Source of the DNA: Sanderia malayensis
Lineage: Eukaryota; Cnidaria; Scyphozoa; Semaeostomeae; Pelagiidae
Assembly (NCBI GenBank): GCA_013076295.1
Contig: RQOL01000876.1
Span: 3,658,001-3,722,000, forward strand
Direction of reading: 5' to 3'
Length of the DNA: 64,000 nucleotides
The translations under genes and the position numbers were made by a program. Below are positions 19,501 to 30,161 of this stretch, piece by piece. The notes beneath the pieces are model-generated. The model did not search any database. It saw only the letters and a program-made list of their open reading frames with translations, and was not told the origin of the DNA. Numbering within the stretch: position 1 is the first letter of the stretch; each line of letters starts with the position of its first letter.

Positions 19501-22500
19501 GGCTTGCATAAATAGATTACAATGTAGCTAGTTGCGATGCGACGCAATGGGAACGCCTCCCCTCCCCCCCCAAGTTGTCACAAGGATCAATTTTGTTTTT
19601 AATTTTTCGCAAGCTCCTGCTATAATCATGGTATCTCTTTATGACTATTGAAAGGAGCTCCATTGGTTTAAACAAAAGCGTTTTCTATTCCAAAAGTCCT
19701 GTTGCCTTTGCCTAAAAGGATGTGTATCCCCGAAATGGGGCCACGCCCATGGGCTTATATGCATGGCATGAAAGTTCATAATGTGACGCATGAAGCTTAT
19801 GAAACTTATGAAACGCTTGTAAAATTGTATACTGGATTTAGATGTACGTTCTGTTTAGCATAAATTATAGCATTGGCAGCAGCCATTCACGCCGATCATG
19901 CATGCAATGCTTTATGGGTTGGGCTAAAGAATACAAAGCGTTGAATGCTACTTTGCAAAAGGACCACGCAGTGAAGTGAACAAATTGGTGGCGCATTAAT
20001 TATTGAACCTGTTTGTGATGTGTGGTAAGTGATTGCAACGAGCTTCTATTGTCTCGTGATTGTGAAGAGCTTTTAGTGCCTTTTATAATTGCGATGGATT
20101 TTTACTGTCTTGTGTATTGGCGATAAGATTGTATTTTCTTATGTTGTGCTGAAGACTCAACACATCCGATTCGAAAGAGAGCTTTTGAAATTATCACCTG
20201 CGAGTGAATGCTTTATTCATCTTGACTGACATTAAACTCGAATTACGCAGGTGAGGAACAAAGCTTTGCATTTTTTGTCATATTACCGAGCATTTATTTT
20301 TACACTTAAGCCAAAAATCAGCTTATAAATATTCTGATTTATTACAATGAATAATATCATGGATTCAATTAATCCCATTTGCTAGAATAGTATGCCCATT
20401 CGCTTTAAAACACAGGGTTGCTTATAATCTAAGTGTCATAACGAAAAAATGATTGCAATGTTCTCTAAATACCTTTCTATTTAAGCTGGTATTTTTACGT
20501 ATCCAATGCCCCATTTATTTTCACCTATATATATTATCTTTGTCAATGCATTTATTTCTAATTCCAACAAAAATTGACAGAATTTGTTTGAAAGACAACC
20601 CTGTGGGTCATCAGGATTGATGAGCAAGTTAAGTTCCTTTACTGAGCAAATTTGACATTAGATTTAGCAGTTACCTACCTTTGAGTATTCCCTTGGCTGT
20701 TTTCGTTTTATTATCATACAAAATATACGGCGGTGCGTTGTAATAAATGATTTGCATCGATTCTGTGCAAATGCAGGACATAAATCTGCTCGTACAATTA
20801 TTTGAACGAAATGCATGTTTAAAGTCAAGCTGCACTTCATATCGTAGCCTACACACGTTATTTTTTTTATTGCAAGCACTCTGCACGCCAATGGTGATTT
20901 CAAATGAAACCAAGCACATTAAAATGATCAGTGTCCTTTTCATGCTACCAGAGTTTGGCATTGTAGCTTATAGCTACTACACGTAAGTTGCCTCTGAATC
21001 TGGAGTGCTTTAATCCAATAGAGTGTCCTGTCCTGTTTAATGTATCTGAAGATTATTTGCAGTCTTGAACGGTTTGTAGTCTATACTATAATGTTGTGGA
21101 GGGTTTTATACTCTAAACAATTGAATCGCGTCATGACTACCACCAGCTGCTATCTCACATATGCACCAAGTTCCATTCCTTCAGCATTCCACAAAATGGA
21201 ACCTCACTTTGAAAACTAATAATGTCGTTGGTTTAGTTGTGAAGAAGCTTATTGTTATTTTGTATTTATAAAATAATGAGTCAGTAAGTCTGCTAGTCAG
21301 TTGGTCAATGAATCAATTAGTCAACGAATCAATCAGTCAGTTATTCAAAGAATTAATTATAGTCAGTTTGTTTAAAGTAAGCCTAAAACTAGAGACATTA
21401 TAATTTCCTTACCGACTAAAAGCCCATTTGACGAGTTAGTCCTCTTGTCGTAAAATACATACGGGGCATTTTCGTAGTAGATGAACATTGTTTCTTCCCT
21501 GCAAATGCATAACTCATCGGGCAATATCCCACAGCCCGTGTGAAAAACTTCTTCAAAGTCGAACTGCAACTCATATCTATTCTTACACCTTGACACTGGG
21601 CCACAACTGTCGCTGGTAGCCACCTCTTTCGTTACAAACACCGTCAGATGTATTTGTAATATCAGTATAATACTACAAAACATTATTCTTGAGGCTTTGC
21701 TGGAATATACTTGATTTTGATTTATACTTGATTTGTAGTGTGTGCCTGGATATTGAGCCAATGTTAATATCGCAACAATTCACTTAATGCCTTTCACTTG
21801 AAGACCATAGACGTAAAGGACCACTGATGAACGACACAGCAACTAAATTCTATTTTATTTACGACTTTATGCAGCATAGATTCCGCAGGTATCCAGTGAT
21901 AAGTCTGCGTGATTGTTAGCAAATTTTGAGAAGGACTTTTTAACAATGCAAGGACAGTATCTTGCTGAGATAAAGCATCAAGACAGTAGAAGGACGAAAG
22001 GTTTTCTAATCAAGATCATTAATGGCTTGGTCATCCCTTAATCTACTCTGATCGAGCGTAAAATCTCTTATTTACTCCCTGCTTTTCGCTTTATTAAAAT
22101 TAAGAGGTGTTGTGCGTCAGTGATTTCTCTTAGCAGTTTATCTATTTGTTTTGAATTGATTGAAACAAAACAAACATCCTTATTTTGCAACATGCTTCAA
22201 GTGAGATATTTCAGCATGATTAAAAGTACGATTAAAACGTAAATTATTAATCACACAACGGTTTAGATTTATGATATCGAGGCGCAAAGCTTAAAAAAGC
22301 CTAAACTTTACTTCATCTATTTGCCAATGCAACAATTTATTTGTGACATTTTTTGCCGCATGCTAATTTCGCGTCCCTTGAGTAAACAATTTGGTGCATC
22401 TGCTTCGAATGAAATGCAGTGAAGATATTTCGCCTTTGCAGAGACCGCTAGTAGCATCATGCATGCGTCTTAATTTAACATATTATAATATTCTATACAA

Positions 22501-22890
22501 CTTTGACTTACCTACAAGGAGACCCTTCGTCTCGGCCACACTCGAATTGTCTTTTTTGAAAGAATATATGTACGGTGGATAAGTAGTGTATATAATACCA
22601 AAGCCACTGACGCATAAACAGTTATAGCAATTGTTATTGTTGCTAAACGTGTCCTGAAAATCAAATTGTAACTCATAGCGCACCACGCATTGAGGTATGT
22701 CCGTGTTAAGGATTGTATCTCTATCAGTGCAATTTGGTTCTTCATCTTCAACTTCGGCGTTCGCCTCGTTCTCGTTAGTGTCATCAGCTTCGCATTCAAT
22801 AGAGGTTAATCTTGATGCAAAAAGTATTAGAATTGTAATTGTGCAACGCGTAAATGAAGCCGTAAAATTGCTGCCTCCTAGCCTGGCCAT
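16553..22890 (-). CDS. Glutamate-receptor-type ligand-gated channel with K+ selectivity filter; three alternative first exons
   Basis: Shared exons: 19464-19130, 18938-18889, 18418-18262, 18179-18113, 17988-17935, 17683-17433, 17311-17140 (weak donor, GCA|GTGCAA) and 16701-16553. The order is ligand-binding lobe S1, M1 (TWQLLVLSIMLSLNAGFIVW), pore loop, M2 (MFAIIWILFGIALSGIFTAS), lobe S2, M3 (YMVIFKWVAVSTACFTACGI) and a C-terminal coiled coil. The pore loop, split over two exons, reads SMTTVGYGD, the K+-channel filter. That layout is known from prokaryotic GluR0 and the rotifer AvGluR1. There is no N-terminal ATD. With first exon 1a the sum is 1,518 bp (505 residues); with 1b about 501; with 1c about 537. 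If exon 17311 is not spliced, it runs to a TGA at 17057. The ligand cannot be told from sequence. It is divergent to the SLC22 gene. Confidence 0.85.
16986..17030. promoter_or_regulatory. Cluster of CACGTG-type E-boxes
   Basis: Two GTCACGTGA boxes and a degenerate third (TTACGTGACG) occur within about 45 bp, in the last intron (or 3' UTR) of the receptor gene. CACGTG is bound by bHLH-ZIP factors such as USF, MYC or TFEB. A regulatory role is only suggested by the clustering. Confidence 0.3.
19465..20678 (-). other. Receptor intron between first-exon cluster and shared body
   Basis: 1.2 kb of AT-rich sequence without open frames of note; no further first exon was seen in it. It includes a C-run at about 19,561-19,570. 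Confidence 0.5.
20679..20961 (-). CDS. Receptor alternative first exon 1a
   Basis: ATG at 20961; donor GTAGGTAAC after 20679, phase 1. It encodes a signal peptide (MKRTLIILMCLVSFEITIGV), then a cysteine-rich start of the S1 lobe with RYEVQLDFKHAF, CICTESMQIIYYNAPPYILY and an Asn-Lys-Thr sequon. The pattern C...RYE-x-QLDF...F...C...YY-x-NAP is shared with exons 1b and 1c. The exon ends Lys-Gly-Ile-Leu-Lys plus one base, completed by the CC that opens the shared exon at 19464. Confidence 0.8.
21275..21370. repeat. Degenerate short tandem repeat (CAGT/CAAT type)
   Basis: Imperfect repeats of the kind GTCAGT and CAATCAGT run through this stretch between receptor first exons 1a and 1b. No coding content. 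Confidence 0.5.
21413..21683 (-). CDS. Receptor alternative first exon 1b
   Basis: First ATG in frame at 21683 (the frame is open further up to about 21761, without another ATG). It begins with the hydrophobic leader MFCSIILILQIHLTVFV, then NRYELQFDFEEVFHTGC, CICREETMFIYYENAPYVFY and NSSNGLLV. The donor is GTAAGG after 21413, phase 1, the same as 1a and 1c. Only 0.45 kb separates it from 1a, so there is no room for a complete gene copy between them. Confidence 0.8.
22512..22890 (-). CDS. Receptor alternative first exon 1c
   Basis: ATG at 22890 opens MARLGGSNFTASF and a leader (ITILILFASRLTS). A unique acidic insert follows (NENEANAEVEDEEPN), then the shared pattern VVRYELQFDFQDTF, CLCVSGFGIIYTTYPPYIY and KGLLV. 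The donor is GTAAGT after 22512, phase 1. It is the most distal of the three first exons and starts about 0.4 kb from the divergent SLC22 start codon. Confidence 0.8.
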
Positions 22891-23293
22891 CGTCGTTCGT
22901 GTGTATTTTGTTGTGTCCTTCACTTTGCATGATATCAAATTAAGAATAATTGATGGGGATACCTGTTCTAATTTGTATAGGAGATAAATCAATGAAATTG
23001 GCTGAGCTTGTTTATAAATAATTCATAATTAGTTTTTTTGAGTCGCGGCACATGAATCCTTTTTTTTCTTCAATTGTGACACCTGTAATCTAAGCGAATT
23101 GCTAAATCAACTCAGCTTATTCATTGGTCGATAACTTTGGAAATTACACAATGATAGTATCCACCACTGCAAGCCCTGTTGGCCTGCAGATATTTCAAAC
23201 AACATGCGACTTTACTTCACAAAAGCACAGCGCAGCATAGCATGAAGCATAATATTGTTGCAACTTTCACAAGACCAAGCCAACTCTATTGCC
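22891..23293. promoter_or_regulatory. Divergent intergenic region, receptor 1c / SLC22
   Basis: About 400 bp between the start codons of receptor exon 1c (minus) and the SLC22 gene (plus). It should hold both promoters. No TATA box or other motif stands out. Confidence 0.4.
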
Positions 23294-26200
23294 ATGATGG
23301 CAGATGGTGAAGTGCTACCATTAAGGACGAGAAAGAAAAGATTAGGGATTGATGAGATACTGCAGGAAGTTGGACAATGCGGGTGGTATCAAGTTCGAAC
23401 TCAGGCCATCTTTCTGCTCTTCATGTTGCCGTGTACCTATCAGGTTCTGATCATGTACTTCGTTGGTGATAATCCACCCTGGCGCTGCGTCGAAGGCAGT
23501 GAAAATTGCACGATACATCGCGATATTACGCCAGATGATGGACGGTTGTTTTTCAAAAGATGTCGCTTGAGCAGAGCCGATTGGCAGTATACTACCACGC
23601 GGCATTACTCCATTGTTACCCAGGTATCATTGTATTCAGCATATTATCCATGCTTAGCTGTCTGCACGCGCCCCAGTTTCTATGTAATATCTGGATAATT
23701 CTTTAACATTGTCTCTAGGGGGAATTTTTAACGCAAGGTCCCAGCCTCACGCCCGTGGCAAAGAGAACGTCCCTTTTAGTTATTGGTCCTTAATTACCTT
23801 TTCATACATTTTTCCCTGTAGTGAGGTTCTTTAAGAAATGCTGCGGTAATGCCTATGCAATAACTTCATGCAATATTATATGCAATCTATGATGGACATT
23901 TAGGCCTACTTTGTATTGTGTATTTGTTTTTGTTTTAGTTTGACTTGGTATGTGAGAAAGAGTTCATTGCATCCCTTGCTAACAGTATTCTCTTCGTGAG
24001 TTGGATTATTGGTGGTTTAACCTTGCCTTACTTCGCGGACCGGTATGGTCGCAAGAAGGTGCTATTTCCAGCCGTCTTCATGATCTTGATCAGCGCAACA
24101 GCGAGCGCCATAGCAGACAACCTGATTCTCTTCATTGCAGGCCGTTTCGTCATCGGATTCTTCGAGGCCGGAATGGTAACGATATTCGTTCTGGCCACGG
24201 AGTTTGTTGGGCCTAAATACAGATCTCTATCTGGCACAATCATGTGGTTTTACTTCACAATTGCCCTGCTTCTCATGACGTTGCAAGCCTATTTGCTACA
24301 GAACTGGAAACTTTTGGAAATCGTCTGCTCGTTGCCTTTTATTGTCGTTATGGTTTCATGGAGGTATGCTGAAGATGTCGTACTATAGTGCGACACTTTC
24401 AGAATGACGTCATATCTTCTTTTGAGCGTTGCAAATCTTGCAGCGACTAACGTTACTCGTTTTACTTGTAACAAGAATCTTTGTCATTGTGACATTTGAC
24501 TTATGCACGTCCTTGCCATAGATATGATATTTATTTGTTCCCAGATATATTCCCGAATCTGTGCGTTGGTTGAGAGTAAATGGCAAAGTTGACGAAGCCA
24601 TGAAGATCTTTGCTGACATTGCAAAATCAAATCGGAATGAAATGCCTGACGTTGATCTGCTGCCTTGTGACGAAGAAGAGGCCAGTGCATCACTTATCGA
24701 CCTATTCAGGCCGTTCAATTTTGCAGTCAATACACTGATTCAGATGTATGCTTGGTAAGTGGTCAATGTTTGCAGAAAGAATAGAATTTGCTTTCGAGAA
24801 ATCACGACGAGAGTCGAGAGTTTATTCATGGTCTTGCTTTCAGTCATCGCTGTCTCTTGTTGTAAAGGTTGTTGTTGTTGTTGTCGATGCTGACGTATAG
24901 TCAATACTTTATACCTCATTGCGTATAGTATGTCCAGGACTCACGTGTATAAGAATCACATTTCATTGTCTTCTTTCAGGTTTGTATCTGGCATGACGTT
25001 CTACGGCGTCTCTCTTGCATCACGTGATCTGGGTGGTGACTTGTACAGGGACTTTGCTCTGACGTCATTGGTCGAGTTTCCAGCCAACTTTCTTCTGATT
25101 ATATTTTGCGACAAGTAATGAACATTAATGTTTATGTCAATATGTATCGTTTCCCATCCCACGAATCCTGCTTCTTACGCAAATTACGACAAGTCTAGTG
25201 CAAGCTGTACAGAATAGTCACCATCTTCCCTGTCAAGTAGAAATCAAATGGAAACGAGGTTGATTTGAAGCGAGACAGTTGCCGACTTGTCTTTTTTACG
25301 TAAATTACGAAAAGTGGAAACCAGGCTTAAAGTGCAGAATTAAGATTATGAATCGGGATTATTGAGTGGTAGCATAATTTTCTTGAAGGTTTGGCAGACG
25401 ACCGACCATAGTGTCAAATATTCTCTTGTCTGCGGCAGCCTGTTTTGGAGTTGCAGTTATACCAACAAATACTGGAAAAACTAGTAAGTTTGTCTTTTTC
25501 ACTTGTACTGTTTTTAATGGCTGCGGTGCGGATAATCTGATGTGATGATGTTTTTGTTTTGCTGTGCAAAGGAACCTCGAGATACTTTTGTATTTTTTTT
25601 TAGTTTATAAAGTGGGCAGAGTTGTTTTAGGAATGCTGGGAAAATACTCAGCTACGTTGTACTTCAATGCATTTTACATTTGGTCATCCGAATTGAATGC
25701 CACTGTTGTCAGGTAGATATTACTGTCATTATTTCCGTTTGAACGTAACGTGTGGTACCAGTGGCGTAGATAGATGGGGGTCAGGGGGGCGAAAAACCCC
25801 CCTGTGGAGCTAAATTGCCGTTTTGTCGGAAAATTTCTGATCTTGTCGCAAAATAAATATCTAATAAATATAAAGGGCAAATCGCTTTTGCATATCAATG
25901 AGTCCAAAATTAAATGCTCGCTTTGGAGAAAAATAATGGTAAACAAGGTTGACATATGCATACTGTTGCAGAGCATATAATATGAGGATACTAGTGGAAT
26001 TTTGATGACAAAATGACCAAAACGTTTCGAATGTCGGTATTTTGTTTATTTTTACGGAACGATGCAACAGGCCTAAATTAATCGAACAACCAAAACAGTT
26101 GTTGAATTAAAAATCTTGAATGTACTAGATATAATATGTGAGCTCTAATTAAAGGTAAGTGACAGGGTTTTGATATCCCAAAAGCTTACTGAAATGATAG

Positions 26201-27913
26201 TAAATGCACCACTTCTCCAATTCGAAAGGAAACGCAGTTGTGGCAAATCACTGTTATTATACCTATACCTGTACCCATGCCTTATATAAGAATCAATCAA
26301 TTCAAGGAATCGATCCAAAGAATTGCAGCGGCCATATATTCCGTTATATATATAAAGTCACTTAGGCTGAAAATAATTGATTTTCTTCGTTGTGGAACCT
26401 TTAGTAAGCAGAACCGTGTGGTTTTACACAAGTTGAAAATGCAGATTTTGGTAAAGTTCTGGAATATTTCAGTAGAATCCCGTGTGTAATATTTCAGTAA
26501 GCTTGTGGGATGTCAAAACCATGCCACTTACCTTTAATTTGAGCATACATATTATCCAGTATATCCAAAAGCATTAATTTTTACAACGTTTTTCGTAATT
26601 CAATAAATTTAGGCCGGGTCCTTCGTTCCGCAACAAATCATCAACCAGCGTCACGTCACATATGCTCCTGCACAGTACCTATACATATGCTACTGCGCAT
26701 ACTGACCACCTTTCTCCTCCGCATGCCCTAACCCTAACCCTAAGCCTAACCCTAAGGCCAATGCCTCAACCATTATGGACACAATTACGTCATATACGCT
26801 CCTGCGCAGCACCAATAGCTGGGCTACTGCGCATTCTGACCACCTTTCTCCTCCGTATACCCTAACCCTAACCCTAAGCCTAACCCTAAGGCCAATGCCT
26901 CAACCATTATGGACACAATTACGTCATATACGCTCCTGCGCAGCACCAATAACTGGGCTACTGCGCATACTGACCACCTTTTTCCTCCGCATACCCTAAC
27001 CCTAACCCTAAGCCTAACCCTGAGGCCAATGCCTCAACCATTATGGATACAATTACGTCATATACGCTCCTGCGCAGCACCAATAGCTGGGCTACTGCGC
27101 ATTCTGATCACCTTTCTCCTCCGCATACCCTAACCCTAACCCTAAGCCTAACCCTAAGGCCAATGCCTCAACCATTATGGATACAATTACGTCATATACG
27201 CCCCTGCGCAGTACCAACAGCTAGGCTACTACGCATTCTGACCACCTTTCTCCTCCGCATGCCCTAACCCTAACCCTAAGCCTAACCCAAGGCCAATGCC
27301 TCAACCATTATGGACACAATTCCGTCATATGCGCTCCTGCGCAGCACCAATAACTGGGCTACTGCGCATACTGACCACCTTTCTCCTCCGCGTGACGTAA
27401 CCCTAACCCTAAACCTTTGGCCAGTGGCGTAGATAAAGGGGGGTCAGGGGGCGAAAACCCCCTGTAGAGCTAAACTTCTGCTTTGTCGGAAAATTTCTGA
27501 TCTTGTCGGAAAATAAATATCTTCTGTTTACGTTCTGTAAATCAAGAGCAGAAAGGTAGGCGCTAGTGTTTGGTAACTCGTGAAGTTTTTTGTTTTTAAA
27601 TAGAACACAAGCCATGGGATTAGTGATTGCCTCAAGCAGATTAGGAGCAGCTTTGTCGCCATTCATTGTGACAGAAGTAAAATACATCCACCCAGCTGCA
27701 CCATTTGCATTAATGGCACTTTGTAATGCAACTGCTGCAATGTTGTGCTTGAAATTACGAGAGACGAAAAACCAGCCAACAGCAGAGACAATTAATGATA
27801 GTTTATCACTTTTGAATGGCATATCCATTGAGAAGTCTTTCAGCAAACAACAACAGAATATTGATAAACAGAGTTTTGCTCTTGATACCTTGCAAGAAGA
27901 TGACTCAAAGTAG
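23294..27913 (+). CDS. SLC22-type organic ion transporter (MFS)
   Basis: Seven exons: 23294-23623, 23939-24363, 24545-24754, 24980-25114, 25389-25483, 25604-25712, 27604-27913; 1,614 bp, 537 residues, usual for the family. SLC22 proteins move organic cations, anions or carnitine across the plasma membrane. The N-terminal helix is followed by the short extracellular loop with Cys residues (NPPWRCVEGSENC). FDLVCEKEFIASL matches the W/FDLVC start of helix 2. The MFS motif DRYGRKKVL follows, then PESVRWLRVNGK in the central loop and DKFGRRP as the second-half MFS motif. The C-terminal tail is polar. The substrate cannot be assigned. The upstream TTG is not needed, as an ATG at 23294 fits. Intron 6 (1.9 kb) is loaded with repeats. 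It ends convergently 240 bp from DAD1. Confidence 0.9.
25758..25862. repeat. Dispersed repeat copy A (CAGTGGCGTAG-type)
   Basis: About 105 bp starting CCAGTGGCGTAGATAGATGG, with a G-run/C-run snapback (GGGGGCGAAAAACCCCC) and ending ATAAATATCT. It is about 88% identical, by eye, to copy B at 27421-27522, in the same orientation. Starts like CAGTGGCGTAG are common on DNA-transposon termini. Confidence 0.75.
26640..27418. repeat. Satellite array 1: about 134-bp units with CCCTAA runs
   Basis: Six units, three of them at near-exact 134-bp spacing (for example 26775, 26909, 27043). Each holds CTCCTGCGCAG, ACTGCGCAT, GACCACCTTTCTCCTCCGC, then telomere-type (CCCTAA) copies interrupted by AAGCCTAA, then GGCCAATGCCTCAACCATTA and a CRE-like TTACGTCAT. 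It lies inside the last SLC22 intron, between the two copies of the CAGTGGCGTAG repeat. Long frames across it are artefacts of the repeat. Confidence 0.9.
27421..27522. repeat. Dispersed repeat copy B (CAGTGGCGTAG-type)
   Basis: Direct repeat of 25758-25862, immediately downstream of satellite array 1. The two copies bracket the array, about 1.66 kb apart, and end 80 bp before the last SLC22 exon. Confidence 0.75.
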
Positions 27914-28153
27914 CTATTAATTTCTAATGGTTTACATACTGTAGAAGGACGAGTTAGTAAGCCACACAAATTTCAATTTCATATTATAGAAAATTCTTAT
28001 GCAGAATCTTATACAAATCAGATATTATAACTAAATTTAACAATGAGCAAGATCATCTTAAATTCATCCTGGACCCATTGATGCTTTGTTTTCGAAATAA
28101 AAGTACTAAAATTGCTTCCCCTTGACTGGTAAACCAAAAATAGGTGTTGTCCA
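27914..28153. other. Convergent 3' spacer, SLC22 / DAD1
   Basis: 240 bp between two stop codons. An AATAAA at about 28,096 on the plus strand fits the end of the SLC22 transcript. Confidence 0.5.
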
Positions 28154-28656
28154 TTAACCAATGAAGTTCATGACAACCAGATGAAGTATGACATGAGCAA
28201 AGATGAAATCTGCAAAAGCTCTTTCTGGTGACAGTCCTCTGAAGTCAGCTTTGTTTCTTGGGTTGGTTTGGATTCTTAAGCAGACTATGAAAATAGAACA
28301 TGATACACGTGGTTATAAACTCATTGTTTGGTTCGCAGTTTAGAGGGAAATGGGTTAAAAGTATAGGTTTAGAACAAAATAACTAATCACACAGGCAAAG
28401 AAATTGATAGGTAATTGCATGAAATAACAGTTTGCCAACCTGCAAGAATAAACGATCCAACTGAAGAGATAAAACCAGACAAGAACGAGTTGAATGGAAA
28501 AGTTCCAACCAAACAGCAATAGCCAAACTGTATAATTCCAGTTAACAAGATGTAGAACAAGTAGGAATCGACAATCTTCAATTTCTTTGGAGTTTTGCCA
28601 TTATATTCATCATAAAGCTTGTGCAAAACAGTAAACAGATCACTTGCAGCGCTCAT
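28154..28656 (-). CDS. DAD1: DAD1, oligosaccharyltransferase subunit (Ost2)
   Basis: Two exons, 28656-28440 and 28284-28154; 348 bp, 115 residues (usual length about 113). DAD1 is a small ER membrane subunit of oligosaccharyltransferase, needed for N-glycosylation; its loss causes apoptosis. The sequence reads [20 protein letters not shown] and [20 protein letters not shown], then [20 protein letters not shown] and [20 protein letters not shown], ending FIG, all near-invariant family segments with three membrane helices. The phase-1 junction gives Val of VCLR. It shares an upstream region with GINS3. Confidence 0.97.
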
Positions 28657-28857
28657 TTTGTCTCGATTTTGTGCTTTTCTTGAAGTGGCCTAAGTTCAAT
28701 GGCCTCCCCTCTCGTATCGACACGTTTGAAAGAAAGAAATAGCCTGCGGTACTCTTGATCAGCGGTATAAAGCTGCCTCGTTATGGATTTCGCTTCCAAA
28801 GTTGCTTGTTTTACATGAAGTAATTTCCCGATGAGAAACAAAATTTGAATTTTGAAG
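28657..28857. promoter_or_regulatory. Bidirectional promoter region, DAD1 / GINS3
   Basis: Only 201 bp separate the two ATGs, which face away from each other, so both promoters and 5' UTRs lie here. No TATA box is apparent, as expected for housekeeping genes. Confidence 0.6.
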
Positions 28858-29747
28858 ATGGATGACCAAGCCATTCTTGATCAACTTAGACCTCGTCCTT
28901 CAAATGTTGATTATTTTGACATAGATGATATCTTGGCTTCGCAAGAGCGAATACCTTGTAAATTTGAGCTTCCAGTTTATCGTCTTGGATTTTTGGACCC
29001 CAGTTCTTCCGAGGAACACATTCAGAAAGGAGTTAAAATGGAGTTGCCCTATTGGATGAGTAGAGATTTGTGTACAAGAAGGCGAAAAATTGTTTCAGTG
29101 GAAATGCCTAAGGTATACGGCGAAAGTTATCGACAGATTTACAAGGCAGATGCAAATGCTCTTGATTTACATAAAATGGGCCCTTATTTTTACAAGTTTG
29201 GGGTCAGACTTTTGCATTTTGAATATTTCGATGCAGGAACATTGGCAAGAAGCCTTTTGCAAGTAAGTTTGGTTTCGCATAACTTTGAATTAATATAACC
29301 CGCGAAAGCTCCAGTTATAACCCTTTTGAACTTATTTTTGGGCTCATTTTTCTCATCTAAAGCTTAATATATCGTAAAAGCTGAAAGAGTTCGGCTTAAT
29401 AAAATTCTCAAATTAACTTCAGGAAAATGCTATAGTGTAAAACAACTGCAAAATCATTATTTATGAAATTATCTATTTTTATTATGCATTGCTTTGATAC
29501 TTTTTATTTTCTTTAGGTTTTCAGAAAACGTTTCAGAAAGGTAATGGATGCAGCCCAAAATGCCTCATATGAAGAAACTTCTCAAATAACAAGTAGAATG
29601 GATAATTTTGAGTGCAATCTATTTCGATGTGGCCAGAAAAGCCAAAGAGACTTTCAAATTTGGAAACAAGGAGAAACATGCAAAATTAAAACTTCCAGTA
29701 CTGTTTTGAACCACAGGAAACGAAAACGAACTGACATTGAAACTTGA
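28858..29747 (+). CDS. GINS3: GINS complex subunit 3 (PSF3)
   Basis: Two exons, 28858-29262 and 29517-29747; 636 bp, 211 residues, as in human PSF3 (216). GINS joins CDC45 and MCM2-7 in the replicative helicase. The protein shows YFDIDDILASQERIPCKFEL, MELPYWMSRDLCTRRRKIVS, VEMPKVYGESYR and LDLHKMGPYFYKFG, the PSF3 signature, and in exon 2 MDAAQNASYEETSQ and LFRCGQKSQRDFQIWKQG, ending with the basic NHRKRKRTDIET. The junction after LLQ is phase 0 with a GTAAGT donor. Confidence 0.95.
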
Positions 29748-30161
29748 TTTATTTCCTACGTAGCCATTTTATATTTTTATATTAGTTGCTTGGTATTTAA
29801 TGATGAAGGATAAGAGATCAAATATTATATTTTTTTTTTCGTTCCTAAAAATAGTCAATGTGGTGAAATCTCAAGGTAAAAAGTCCAATTTGGGCCCGTC
29901 TTTGGCCCAACCATTCGTCAAAGCATGCTTCCTATTGACATTCTGTTCTGGAGAACAAAAGAATTCACAGTCCGGAAATTACACATACACAAAGACGTCA
30001 GTCAGACGGACATACAGAACGGAAGGTATTGGTGATTCACAAAGATGGCGAATGTGTTTAGACGTGCAAGACTGCATACCGAAAAGTAAATTTTATCATG
30101 TTAATACAGTTGGTATTGATATAATCACTACTTGTAATATAGAAGAGGGTAATTTAGAAGC
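29748..30161. other. Spacer, GINS3 to PAR-6
   Basis: About 0.4 kb, probably holding the GINS3 3' end and the PAR-6 promoter/5' UTR. A long plus-strand frame at 29,800-30,207 overlaps the PAR-6 start in another frame and has no recognisable content. Confidence 0.4.

Noticed and set aside
26662..27267. Series of similar 67-74 codon plus-strand frames
   Set aside because: They are repeat units of satellite array 1 read in phase; each contains CCCTAA-encoded Leu-Thr-Leu runs and none is a gene. The same holds for 58805-59154 in array 2.
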